Assembly: GCA_027457185.1 (NCBI GenBank)
Contig: DAIDTN010000115.1
Coordinates: 1-18,137 of the forward strand
DNA: 18,137 nucleotides
Reading direction: 5' to 3'
From: Burkholderiales bacterium
GTDB taxonomy: Bacteria; Pseudomonadota; Gammaproteobacteria; Burkholderiales; SG8-39
Shown: one piece after another, positions 8,163 through 16,300 of the stretch
Numbering within the stretch: position 1 is the stretch's first letter
Layout of the letters: the number at the start of each line of letters is the position of its first letter
Program-made: the position numbers and the translations under genes
The notes under the pieces: model-generated
Databases searched by the model: none
What the model saw: only the letters and a program-made list of their open reading frames with translations
Told to the model about the DNA's origin: nothing

Positions 8163-8175
8163 CTGTCGAAGACAG
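8163..8175. terminator. Weak hairpin between convergent dctQM and selW genes
   Basis: CTGTC-GAA-GACAG is a perfect 5-bp inverted repeat two bases after the dctQM stop codon and 29 bases from the end of the convergent selW-like gene. There is no T-run on either side, so this is a weak candidate terminator at best. Confidence 0.25.
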
Positions 8176-8203
8176 ACGCATAGCTAGGATCGAAAGCCGT
8201 CAA

Positions 8204-8425
8204 TCAGCCGTGTTTGCTGACCTTCTCCAGGTCCGCGTCCGACGGGAAACGTCCTGTCTCGTAGCGCGAGTAGACGAGCTTCTCGTCGACAACGATGTCG
8301 AACTGGCCCGACTTGCCCGGTCGAACGTCAATCGGTCCGCGGCCGCGAGCCTCAATCCAAGCCTTCACACGGAGGGCTTCAGATTTGTAGCCTCAGGCCG
8401 CGCAGTAATGTATGACGATAGTCAT
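8204..8425 (-). CDS. SelW/Rdx-family selenoprotein with in-frame TGA (Sec) at codon 11
   Basis: The minus strand reads as a 73-residue SelT/SelW/SelH-family protein if the TGA at 8395-8393 is decoded as selenocysteine. It starts MTIVIHYCAA, then U11, then GYKSEALRVKAWIEAR; next come DVRPGKSGQFDIVVD and KLVYSRYETGRFPSDADL, ending KVSKHG before a TGA at 8206-8204. These are the landmarks of prokaryotic Rdx/SelW proteins, small thioredoxin-fold redox proteins. The family redox motif is CxxC or CxxU; here it is Cys8-Ala-Ala-Sec11, so TGA falls exactly on the catalytic position. A SECIS-like hairpin follows (8354-8385). The frame is open from the start to the terminal TGA apart from this codon. 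The ATG at 8425 has no strong ribosome binding site. It lies 64 bases downstream of the malic enzyme gene on the same strand. A TGA sequencing error in a Cys version is the main alternative. Confidence 0.85.
8354..8385 (-). promoter_or_regulatory. Bacterial SECIS-like element inside the selW coding sequence
   Basis: Starting 7 bases after the Sec TGA, the RNA can fold into an imperfect stem: AAAUCU pairs with GGAUU and GC-rich AAGCC pairs with GGCUU, with one bulged G. Then a C/A mismatch and a UC/GA pair are capped by the 5-base loop CGUGU (8371-8367). This gives 12 pairs including one wobble. The loop begins 21 bases after the TGA and has a G in its second position. Bacterial SECIS elements, bound by SelB, are described as having the apical loop about 16-37 bases after the UGA and a G among the first loop bases, so this fits. 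I folded it by hand; no energy was calculated. Confidence 0.75.
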
Positions 8426-8489
8426 GATCGTTGTCTCGTTGGGGGAAATCGTGCAGAGCCGGACGCAAGCCGCAATGGGGCAGGCGATT

Positions 8490-9947
8490 TTAGGAATGGT
8501 AGAGGTTCAGGTGGGTGCGGCGCTTGCGGGCGACGCCGCTCGCATGGGCCGCGTGCGCGACTGCCTTGGCTACGACCTGCGCCACCTTGCGGTTGAAGAC
8601 GCTGGGGATGATGTAGTCTTCCGATAACTCGTTTTTGCTTACCACGCTGGCAATGGCCTGCGCCGCCGCGAGTTTCATCTCTTCGTTGATGCAGCTTGCG
8701 CGGCAGTCCAGGGCGCCGCGGAAGATCCCCGGAAAGCACAGCACATTGTTGATCTGGTTCGGGTAATCGCTGCGGCCGGTGGCAATGATCCGGGCGCAGT
8801 CCTGAATGTCCTCGGGCATGATCTCGGGCGTGGGGTTGGCCAGGGCGAAGACCATCGCATCCTTGGCCATACTCTGCACCGCTTCGCGGGTGATGGTTCC
8901 CGGAGCGGATAAGCCCAGCAACAGGTCGGCCCCCTGCAGCGCCTGCAGGACCGTTCCCTTGAATTTGCCGGGGTTGGTGTGGGCGGCGAACCACTCCTTG
9001 GCCACGTTCATGTTCTCCTTGCGCCCCTTATAGACCGCGCCGGTACGGTCGCAGCCGACGATGTTGGTCACGCCGGCGGCCATCAACATCTTGCTGCAGG
9101 CGACCCCGGCGGCCCCGACGCCGTTGACCACCACTTTGAGATCGGCTATTTTCTTCCTCACGATCTTGAGCGCGTTGATCACCGCTGCCAGCACCACCAC
9201 GGCGGTGCCATGCTGATCGTCGTGAAAGACCGGGATATCGAGGGCCGCTTTGAGGCGTTCCTCGATCTCGAAGCAGCGCGGCGCAGAGATATCCTCGAGG
9301 TTGAAGCCGCCGAAGGTCGGCGCCAGTGCAATTACGGTGCGGATGATCTCCTCGGTGTCCTTGGTGTTGAGGCAGATGGGGAACGCATCCACGCCGCCGA
9401 ATTCCTTGAACAGCATCGCCTTGCCCTCCATCACCTGCATTGCCGCTTCCGGGCCGATGTCCCCCAGCCCCAGCACCGCCGTGCCGTCGGAGACCACCGC
9501 GATGCAGTTTTTCTTGATGGTCAGGATTTGCGCTCTCGCCTTGTCCTCGGCGATGGCCATGCAGACTCGGGCCACGCCCGGCGTATAGGCCATCGACAGG
9601 TCGGCGCGGGTTCGAAGCGGTATCTTGCCGGCGATTTCGATCTTCCCGCCGAGGTGCATCAGGAAGGTGCGGTCGGACACGCTGACGACCCGCACGCCTT
9701 CGAGTTTCTTGACGGCCTCGATCACTTCCTGGCCGTGCCGGGTGTCACCGACATTGACGGTAATGTCGCGCACCATCTGGTCCTTGGTGGCGGAAACCAG
9801 GTCGACGGCGCCGATGTCGCCGCCGACCGAACCGATGGTGGAGGCAACCCTGCCCAGCATACCGACGCGGTTTTTCACCCGGACACGCAGGGTGATGCTG
9901 TAGCTGGGACTCGGGGCGCCGCGTGGGGCGGGATCTTGTTTGGGCAT
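8490..9947 (-). CDS. NAD(P)-dependent malic enzyme with N-terminal ACT domain
   Basis: This 485-residue cytoplasmic enzyme oxidatively decarboxylates malate to pyruvate and CO2. Residues of about 16-92 form an ACT domain (SITLRVRVKNRVGMLGRVAS), a likely allosteric ligand site. The malic N-terminal domain follows, with catalytic Tyr121 (MAYTPGVARV) and Lys176 (EGKAMLFK), and metal ligands in FNLEDISAPRCFEIE (215-229) and HDDQHGT (242-248). The Rossmann motif NGVGAAGVA is at 275-283. The signature TGRSDYPNQINN and FPGIFRGALD is at about 390-414. There is no phosphotransacetylase-like tail, so it is not of the MaeB fusion type. The ATG at 9947 is preferred because GAGGA lies nine bases upstream. 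An ATG at 9956 overlaps the cupin stop (ATGA) but leaves no spacing for that site; the frame open to 10307 merely overlaps the cupin gene. Cofactor preference is not decided. Confidence 0.93.
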   Translation of the reverse strand: MPKQDPAPRGAPSPSYSITLRVRVKNRVGMLGRVASTIGSVGGDIGAVDLVSATKDQMVRDITVNVGDTRHGQEVIEAVKKLEGVRVVSVSDRTFLMHLGGKIEIAGKIPLRTRADLSMAYTPGVARVCMAIAEDKARAQILTIKKNCIAVVSDGTAVLGLGDIGPEAAMQVMEGKAMLFKEFGGVDAFPICLNTKDTEEIIRTVIALAPTFGGFNLEDISAPRCFEIEERLKAALDIPVFHDDQHGTAVVVLAAVINALKIVRKKIADLKVVVNGVGAAGVACSKMLMAAGVTNIVGCDRTGAVYKGRKENMNVAKEWFAAHTNPGKFKGTVLQALQGADLLLGLSAPGTITREAVQSMAKDAMVFALANPTPEIMPEDIQDCARIIATGRSDYPNQINNVLCFPGIFRGALDCRASCINEEMKLAAAQAIASVVSKNELSEDYIIPSVFNRKVAQVVAKAVAHAAHASGVARKRRTHLNLYHS

Positions 9948-9952
9948 GGCGG

Positions 9953-10282
9953 TCATTCCTCTTTGACGAAGTCGTATTGGCCGACACCCTGTATCAGCAG
10001 GAAGCGGCATGGTTTGTCGGACGAATTGGATGTATGGTGCGCGCTTGGGGGCGCCACGGCTGTGGATTCGCCGGGATTCAATTCGCGGCGTGTGGCCGGA
10101 GCGCGTGTTTCGATCAGCACCCTGCCTTCCAGACCGTAGTAGTGATCGGTAACCCGGGTGTGATGGTGCCAAGGGATGAACTCTCCGGGGGCGAGCACGT
10201 ATTCCCGCACCAGCACGTCGGCGCCTTTCGCGATTACTGAAATCTTCTTCGCTTGGTAGAGTGGGGGCTGAACTTCGCTCAT
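9953..10282 (-). CDS. Small single-domain cupin protein
   Basis: This 109-residue protein is a single cupin barrel. Motif 1 is PGEFIPWHHH (32-41) followed by DHYYGLEG (46-53), and motif 2 is PGESTAVAPPSAHHT (70-84), supplying His39-41 and His82-83 as probable metal ligands. Small cupins bind or transform small ligands, and function cannot be assigned from the fold. The start at 10282 has GGGAGA upstream with suitable spacing; the frame is open to 10423 but has no such signal there. The stop overlaps or lies next to the malic enzyme start (GAATGACCGCCATG), implying cotranscription and translational coupling. That makes a regulatory or metabolite-sensing role in C4-acid metabolism possible, which is inference. 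Confidence 0.85.
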   Translation of the reverse strand: MSEVQPPLYQAKKISVIAKGADVLVREYVLAPGEFIPWHHHTRVTDHYYGLEGRVLIETRAPATRRELNPGESTAVAPPSAHHTSNSSDKPCRFLLIQGVGQYDFVKEE

Positions 10283-10481
10283 AACCAATCTCCCGGTAGT
10301 TGAGCAAACTGCGGCGTCATCGTGAGTCAGTTTACGCTTGAATGACCGCAGCGGGTCTATTCCGTATATGGCAGGGATGAGTATTGCTGCGCTCCCGTAC
10401 AGGTCCGAACAAGCGCGACGCACGCACTCGGCGCCCGTCCCTGGTGGGAGTCCACTAAAGGCGCGGCGTCGATGTCTGGAT

Positions 10482-10513
10482 GGACATTGGTCTGGAGCGA
10501 TATCCGGACATTG
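10482..10513. repeat. Direct repeat GGACATTGRTC upstream of the cupin/malic enzyme unit
   Basis: GGACATTG occurs at 10482-10489 and again at 10506-10513. Counting the following bases, it is GGACATTGGTC versus GGACATTGATC, spaced 24 bases start to start, a little over two helical turns. ATGTC-TGGATG-GACAT (10472-10487) is an inverted repeat sharing the first copy. It lies in the 232-base gap between the CBS gene and the cupin gene and could be a regulator binding site; the gap shows no other gene. Confidence 0.3.
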
Positions 10514-10514
10514 A

Positions 10515-10943
10515 TCAGCGGTGAATATAATGTTCGAGCTGGTCGATTATGAATTGCTGCTCCGAAATGGCGTCTTTGACAAGATCGCCGATGGACAATA
10601 CGCCTATTACCCGGCCGTTGTCGATCACGGGAAGGTGCCGAGCGCGCTTCTTGGTCATGAGCGCCATGCACTCTTCGTTGGTCTGAGTCGGGGTAACGCA
10701 AACGACTTCTCGCGTCATGATCTCGTTCACCGGCGTACTGCTTGAAGACTTGCCTTTCAGCGCGACCTTCCTCGCGTAGTCCCGCTCCGAGATGATCCCC
10801 ACCAAACGCGGGCCATCCATGACCAATACCGCGCCTACGTCTTTGTCCGCGAGCAGTTTGAGGGCGTCGAGCACCGGCACATCGGGGGCGATGGAGATGA
10901 CTCCGGACGGTTTCAACTTTAATATCTGCGCTACTGTTTTCAT
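10515..10943 (-). CDS. Two-CBS-domain protein
   Basis: This 142-residue cytoplasmic protein is made of a tandem CBS pair (Bateman module) and nothing else. CBS1 is at about 8-62 (APDVPVLDALKLLADKDVGAVLV, IISERDYARK, split here) and CBS2 at about 74-128 (TPTQTNEECMALMTKKRARHLPV, ending GVLSIGDLVK). The SERDYARK and SIGDLVKD ends are the typical adenine-nucleotide-site signatures of stand-alone CBS proteins in Proteobacteria. Such proteins bind AMP/ATP, NAD or SAM and act as energy sensors, but the partner is unknown. GGAGA lies six bases before the ATG at 10943. It is on the same strand as the cupin and malic enzyme genes but separated by 232 bases, so cotranscription is uncertain. Confidence 0.92.
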   Translation of the reverse strand: MKTVAQILKLKPSGVISIAPDVPVLDALKLLADKDVGAVLVMDGPRLVGIISERDYARKVALKGKSSSSTPVNEIMTREVVCVTPTQTNEECMALMTKKRARHLPVIDNGRVIGVLSIGDLVKDAISEQQFIIDQLEHYIHR

Positions 10944-11033
10944 CGGTATTCTCCGTTTCGAATCTGACCGAGAGCAGGTGGAGCTGCCAACAACCAGGCC
11001 GGGCTCGGATGCCGGTTCCCGCGCGGTTTCACA

Positions 11034-11039
11034 ATTCTA
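11034..11039 (-). promoter_or_regulatory. Candidate -10 box for the CBS-domain gene
   Basis: On the minus strand TAGAAT matches five of six bases of the -10 consensus in a locally AT-rich patch, about 90 bases upstream of the CBS gene start. No good -35 hexamer lies at 16-18 bases, so support is weak. Confidence 0.25.
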
Positions 11040-11135
11040 TGCTATTCCAATTGCCGCCGGTTCGGCCAATCGCTGCTCTCGGCACCGTGCGACTGCTTCC
11101 GGGCGCGATGCTCGATGCGCACAATCGGCCATGTC

Positions 11136-11155
11136 CTGCCCTTCAGCAAGGGCAG
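11136..11155. terminator. Perfect 8-bp hairpin downstream of the histidine kinase gene
   Basis: CTGCCCTT-CAGC-AAGGGCAG is a perfect 8-bp inverted repeat with a 4-base loop, 68 bases past the kinase stop codon and inside the 279-base gap before the CBS gene. Position and strength suit a transcription terminator for the efflux operon, but no T-run follows on the minus strand. It may instead be a processing or pausing hairpin. Confidence 0.4.
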
Positions 11156-11222
11156 CTTCAGGGATGGTCTGCAAAACTCACGTTCCAGCCGCGACCGGCA
11201 GTATCTCCCATCGCTGCAGATC

Positions 11223-12602
11223 TCAAGCTCCGATTGCGACCGAGAACCCCACCGTCGTTATGCCGCCGCGGCTGGCGGCGAACACGCTGCCGGCGTGCAT
11301 CGCCGCCACGGCCTTGACGATGGCCAGGCCCAGGCCGTGACTCTCCCCGCTGTTGGTCCGCGCCATATCGACGCGGTAGAATCGGTCGAACAACCGTCCC
11401 AGGTGCTCGGGCGGGATCGCCGGACCGGGGTTGGACACCGAGACGCGCGCCTGGCGCTCCTCAGCCGACACCTCGACGAGGATCTCCGAGCCCGCCGGCG
11501 AATGGCGGATGGCGTTGTGCAGCAGGTTGGTCACGGCGCGTTGGAACAGCGAAATCTCGATCGGCGCCTGTGCGTCGCCCTGCACGCGTACGCTGACGCT
11601 TGCCTCTTCCGTCAGGAAATCGAGAAACTCGACGGCTTTCTCCACCTCGGCGGCGAGCGAGGTCCGCAACAGCTGCTGCGGGCGCTCGCCCAGGCTGGCG
11701 CGAGCGAGGAACAGCATATCGTTGATCATGGCGCGCAGCCGCTCCAGATCCTCGAGGTTGGACTGCAGCACCTCGACGAGTTCGGTCGCGCTGCGCTCGC
11801 GCGATAACGCCACCTGCGTCTGTCCGATCAGATTGGTCAGCGGCGTGCGCAGTTCATGCGTCACGTCGGCGTTGAAGGTTTCGAGCTGTGCATAGGCGGC
11901 CTCGAGCCGGTCGAGCGCGCCGTTGAACGACTGTGCCAGATCCGACAGTTCGGCCGGCAGCCGCGCCACCACGAGCCGCTGCGACAACATGCTCGGGCTC
12001 AATTCATGCGCTTCGCGCGACAGCCGCTTCAACGGCACCAGGCCCCAGTGCGTGATAAGGTAGCCGATCAGCGCAAACAGCAGCACGCCACCCGTACCGC
12101 TGGCGAACAGGACCGAACGGAAATCGCGGCGCGTCCGTGCGTACGACTCCGAGTCGATGCCGACGATGAAGCGCAGTGCCGCGTGACGTGCGCTGGCCGG
12201 GAAGTAGGCGCTGCGGATCAGCATGGGTTCCGGCCGGTCGCCGATGCGCAGCTCGCCGACGTTGCGCGCGCCCTGGCTGAAGCTGACGATCTCGGCCAGG
12301 GCGTTGCCGTAGCGGATCTGCGGATCGTCGCTGAGGATCCAGTACTGGGTGCTGCGGTCCGGCGGCGTCAACGCGTCGAGCTTGGCATGGATGCGCTCCC
12401 ATTGTTCCGGCCCGCGCAGGCGCTCGATCACGTAGTCGATGTCCCGAAACTTGGTGTCGAGCTGCTCGATCTGCTGGCGCCGCAGCACGGTGGCCAACTC
12501 TTTATCGAGGGCATAGCCGAGCAGGGACAGCACCAGCAGAGCCGCCATGGCGAACATCGCGGCCAGGCGTGCGGCGATTGCGATTGAGCGGGCAGAGCTC
12601 AC
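11223..12602 (-). CDS. Sensor histidine kinase, heavy-metal-sensor type (CusS-like)
   Basis: This 459-residue inner-membrane kinase has TM1 at about 12-31, a periplasmic sensor region of about 130 residues, TM2 at about 163-185 and a HAMP linker to about 235. The HisKA domain carries phospho-acceptor His249 (DVTHELRTPL), and the ATPase domain has the N-box NLLHNAIRHS with Asn363, NPGPAIPPEH (391-400), FDRFYR and GLGLAIVK (423-430). The architecture and FDRFYRVD place it with the CusS/IrlS heavy metal sensor kinases. The start is GTG at 12602, because this codon overlaps the response regulator stop as GTGA; the frame is open further up only by running through the regulator gene. It is the last gene of the efflux operon. 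The signal sensed is not known, and the sensor domain contains few Cys or Met and only a few His. Confidence 0.92.
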   Translation of the reverse strand: MSSARSIAIAARLAAMFAMAALLVLSLLGYALDKELATVLRRQQIEQLDTKFRDIDYVIERLRGPEQWERIHAKLDALTPPDRSTQYWILSDDPQIRYGNALAEIVSFSQGARNVGELRIGDRPEPMLIRSAYFPASARHAALRFIVGIDSESYARTRRDFRSVLFASGTGGVLLFALIGYLITHWGLVPLKRLSREAHELSPSMLSQRLVVARLPAELSDLAQSFNGALDRLEAAYAQLETFNADVTHELRTPLTNLIGQTQVALSRERSATELVEVLQSNLEDLERLRAMINDMLFLARASLGERPQQLLRTSLAAEVEKAVEFLDFLTEEASVSVRVQGDAQAPIEISLFQRAVTNLLHNAIRHSPAGSEILVEVSAEERQARVSVSNPGPAIPPEHLGRLFDRFYRVDMARTNSGESHGLGLAIVKAVAAMHAGSVFAASRGGITTVGFSVAIGA

Positions 12603-13276
12603 CGCGCCGGACGCTCCTCGAGAACGTAGCCCATGCCGCGCACGGTGTGCAGCAGGCCGCTGTGGAAGGGCGCGTCGATTTTGGCACGCAGCCGCTTGAT
12701 CGCCACCTCGACGACGTTGGCGTTGGTGTCGTAATTGACCTCCCACACCATTTCGGCGATCGCGGTCTTCGACAGGATCTGACCCTGGTGGCGGGCCAGC
12801 ACGGTGAGCAGCGCGAACTCCTTGGCGGTGAGGTCGATGCGGCTGCCGTCGCGGAACGCCTTGCGCGCCAGCAGGTCGACCACCAGGTCGCCGACGCGAA
12901 TCTGCGTCGCCTCGTGCTTGCGGACGCGGCGCGTCAGCGCTTGCAGGCGCGCCAGCAGCTCCATGAACGAAAACGGCTTGATCAGATAGTCGTCGGCGCC
13001 TGCGCGCAATCCCTTGACGCGATCCTCGATGCGGTCGCGCGCGGTAAGCATGATCACCGGCGTGTCCTTGACCGCGCGCAAGGACTGCAGCACCGCCAGG
13101 CCATCGAGGCCAGGCAGCATCTGATCGAGCACGATCACGTCGTAGTCGATTTCGAGCGCAAGGTGCCGCGCATCGAGCCCGTTGTGCGCCAGGTCGACGC
13201 TGCAGCCCTGCTCGGTGAGCCCCTTGTAGAGGTAGTCCGCTATCTTCAGCTCGTCTTCGACCACGAGGATCTTCAT
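12599..13276 (-). CDS. OmpR/PhoB-family response regulator (CusR/CopR-like)
   Basis: This 225-residue DNA-binding regulator is the partner of the kinase that overlaps its stop codon. The receiver domain (1-115) has Glu8-Asp9, the phospho-acceptor Asp51 (YDVIVLDQMLPGLDG), Thr78 and Lys100 (YLIKPFSF). The C-terminal winged helix (about 127-222) contains IDLTAKEFALLTVLARHQGQ and ends VRGMGYVLE, as in the OmpR family. The spelling around LLARLQALTRR and the VWEVNYDTNANVVEVAIKRL region is typical of heavy-metal regulators of the CusR/CopR/IrlR group. The ATG at 13276 is chosen because MKILVVEDE is the universal opening of this family; the in-frame ATG at 13333 only adds an unlikely leader. It lies 69 bases downstream of the RND pump gene and probably activates the operon that contains it. 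Confidence 0.94.
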   Translation of the reverse strand: MKILVVEDELKIADYLYKGLTEQGCSVDLAHNGLDARHLALEIDYDVIVLDQMLPGLDGLAVLQSLRAVKDTPVIMLTARDRIEDRVKGLRAGADDYLIKPFSFMELLARLQALTRRVRKHEATQIRVGDLVVDLLARKAFRDGSRIDLTAKEFALLTVLARHQGQILSKTAIAEMVWEVNYDTNANVVEVAIKRLRAKIDAPFHSGLLHTVRGMGYVLEERPAR

Positions 13277-13331
13277 CGCTCCATCCCGTCCGCTATGCGG
13301 CGCGCGCGGCACCATGGCGGCCCGCCCGTGC

Positions 13332-13346
13332 ACGCCGCATCGGCGT
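13332..13346. promoter_or_regulatory. Hairpin at the RND pump / response regulator junction
   Basis: ACGCCG-CAT-CGGCGT is a perfect 6-bp GC-rich inverted repeat touching the stop codon of the pump gene in the 69-base gap before the regulator gene. It could tune read-through or protect the upstream mRNA and so set the ratio of pump to regulator. There is no T-run. Confidence 0.25.
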
Positions 13347-16300
13347 CATTCTCCGCCCATCGGCACGACGGCGCCGGGGGCGCGGCGCGCCTGCGTCCTG
13401 CGAACATACCAGCTGTGGGCACGATCGAGGTAGAGATATACGACAGGCGTGGTGAATAAGGTCATCGCCTGCGACACCAGGAGGCCGCCCACCATCGCGT
13501 AGCCCAGGGGCCGGCGCAACTCGGAGCCGGCACCGTGGCCCAGCATCAGCGGCAGGCCCGACAGCAGCGCGCACATGGTCGTCATCATGATCGGGCGGAA
13601 GCGCAGCAGGCAAGCCTGGTAGATGGCCTGGTGCGCATCCAGCCCCTGCACGCGCTCGGCGTTGAGGGCGAAGTCGATCATCATGATGCCGTTCTTCTTG
13701 ACGATACCGATCAGCAGGATGATGCCGATCAAGGCGATCACGCTCAAGTCGTAGCCGCCCAGGCGCAGGACCAGGAGCGCCCCGACACCGGCGGAGGGCA
13801 GAGTCGACAGGATGGTCAGGGGATGGATGTAGCTCTCGTAGAGCAGGCCGAGGACGATGTAGACGGCCACCAGCGCCGCGGCGATCAGGTAGGGCTGCGT
13901 CGCCAGCGAGTCGCCGAAAGCCTTGGCCGTGCCCTGGAAGCTCCCCGACAAGGTCGCCGGCACGCCCATCTTCCCTTTCGCTTTCTCGATCGCCTTCACC
14001 GCGTCGCCGAGAGACACTCCGGGCGCAACGTTGAACGAGATCGTCACCGCCGGGAACTGGCCCTGGTGGCTGATGAGCAGGTAGGCGGTCTTGCTGGTAT
14101 CGACCTTGACGAAGGCCGACAGCGGCACCTGCTGGCCGGTCAGCGGCGAGGTGATATAGAGCTTGTCGAACAGCGCCGGGTCCTGCTGCAGCTTCGGCGA
14201 CACTTCCAGCACCACGTGATAGCTGTTGGTTTGGGTGAAGTACTGCGCGACCTGGCGCTGGCCGATCGCGTCGTACAGCGTCGCGTCGATCAATGCCGGC
14301 GAAATGCCGAAGCTCGACGCCCGTGCCCGGTCGATCGTCAGCGTCGCCGCCGCGGCCGCATTTTGCTGGTCCGACGCCACGTCGGTCAGCTCCGGCACGC
14401 GGCGCAGGCCCTCGAGCAGGCGCGGAGCCCAGGTGTTGAGCTCGTCGAGATTGGTGTCGGTCACCGTGTATTGGTACTGCGTGCGCGACAGCCGGCCGCC
14501 GACGTTGATGTCCTGCGGCGCCTGCATGAACAGATTGATGCCCTGCAGCTTCGCCACCTTGGGGCGCAGGCGCGCAATCACCTCGTCGGCGCTGGCAGTG
14601 CGGCCCTCATCCTTGGGTCTGAGGGCGATGAAGAACACGCCCGTGTTGGCGGTGTTGCCGCCGGCGAACATGCCGAAGCCGGTCACGTCCGGGTCGCGCC
14701 GCACCACGTCGGCAACCAGCTTCATGCGCTGCCGCATCGCCGTGAACGAGGCGTCCTGCGAGGTCTCGGCGAAACCGTAAATTGTGCCGGTGTCCTGCTG
14801 CGGGAAGAAACCCTTGGGGCTGAATATGAACATTGCGACGCTCAGTGCCAGGGTGGCGAGGAACACGCACAGCGTCGCGAACTCATGCTTGAGCACGAAC
14901 TCGAGCCCGCGCTTGTAGCCCGCCGCCATCGCGGCGAAGCCATGCTCGAACAGGCGGTACAGCCGTCCGTGCGGTTTTGCGTGAGCGTCGGAGAGATAGC
15001 GCGAGCACAGCATCGGCGTCAGCGTCAGCGACACCGCCACCGAGACGACGATGGTCATGGTCACAGTGACCGCGAACTCGCGGAACAGCCGGCCGACGAT
15101 GCCGCCCATCAGCAGTAGCGGGGTGAAGACGGCCACCAGCGAAACCGAGATCGAGATGATGGTGAAGCCGATCTCGGCCGCACCTTTGTAGGCGGCCTCG
15201 AGCGGCTTCATCCCGGCCTCGACGTGGCGGTAGATGTTCTCCAGCATCACGATCGCGTCGTCGACGACAAAGCCCACGGCGATCGTCAGCGCCATCAGCG
15301 ACAAATTGTCCAGGCTGTAGTTCATCAGGTACATGGCGGCTGCGGTGCCCATCAGCGCGAGCGGCACCGTCAGGCCGGGAATCACGGTGGCCGGCACGCT
15401 GCGCAGGAAGGCGAAGATCACCAGGATCACGGCGACGATGGTGATCATCAGCGTAATCTCGACTTCGTGCACCGAAGCGCGGATGTTCTGCGTCCGGTCC
15501 ACCAGCGTGTTGACCGATATCGCCGGCGGCATCGCTGCCCGCAACCGCGGCAGCGCGGCCTTGATGCGGTCGACGGTCGCGATCACGTTGGCGCCCGGCT
15601 GCTTGTGCACGAACAGGATCATGCCGCGGCCGTTCTCGACGGCGCTTCCCGGCGGGGCCGCGGCGCCGGCATAGGCCCAGCCGGCGGTGAGGTCGTTCTC
15701 CGGTCCCTCGACCGCGACGCCGATATCGCGCACCCGTACCGGCGCGCCGTTGCGATACGCAAGCACCATGTCGTTCCAGGGCTCGGCCTGCAGAACCTGG
15801 TCGTTGGTGTAGACGGCGAAGCTCTGCTGTTCGCCGTTGATGCTGCCGGTGGGCTGGCTGACGGTGGTGGTCGCGATCACGCCGCGCACCTCCTCCAGGC
15901 TCATGCCCATGGCGGCGAGCTTGGCCGGATCCACATGCACCCGCACCGCGGGCTTTTGCGCGCCGCCGATGCCAACGTCCCCGACACCCGGAATCTGCGA
16001 AATCTGCTGCGCCAGGATGGTGTCGGCGTATTCGTTGACCAACGTCAGCGGCAGGGGGTCGGACTGCACCGCCAGCACGATGATGGCCAGGTCGGCCGGA
16101 TTTGTCTTGCGGAAAGTCGGCGGACTGGGCAGGTTGGCGGGCAGCTGGCCGGCGGCGGCGTTGATCGCCGACTGTACATCGAGCGCGGCGGCGTCGATAT
16201 TGCGATCGAGGTCGAACTGCAGCGTGATCTGTGTCGAGCCCAGGGCGCTGGTCGAAGTCATCTGCGACAGGCCGGCGATGAGCGAGAACTGGCGCTCCAA

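Noticed and set aside
8393..8395. TGA in selW as a plain stop, leaving a pseudogene
   Set aside because: It falls exactly on the catalytic position and is followed by a SECIS-like hairpin with an otherwise intact frame, so Sec is the better reading, though reads should confirm it.
8210..8627. Plus-strand open frames of 128 and 71 codons over the selW region
   Set aside because: They are antisense to the SelW-like gene and the malic enzyme end, with no family-like segments; the minus-strand reading with Sec explains the conserved motifs.
8979..10139. 386-codon plus-strand open frame
   Set aside because: It is antisense to the malic enzyme and cupin, with low-complexity His/Asp/Ala composition.
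9948..10307. Longer malic enzyme start (to 10307)
   Set aside because: That extension covers the cupin gene in another frame and is basic and low-complexity; GAGGA supports the start at 9947.
11115..11222. Possible small plus-strand protein starting at 11115 in the gap after the kinase gene
   Set aside because: Its frame runs into the antisense of the kinase, there is no ribosome binding site, and part of it is the 8-bp hairpin.
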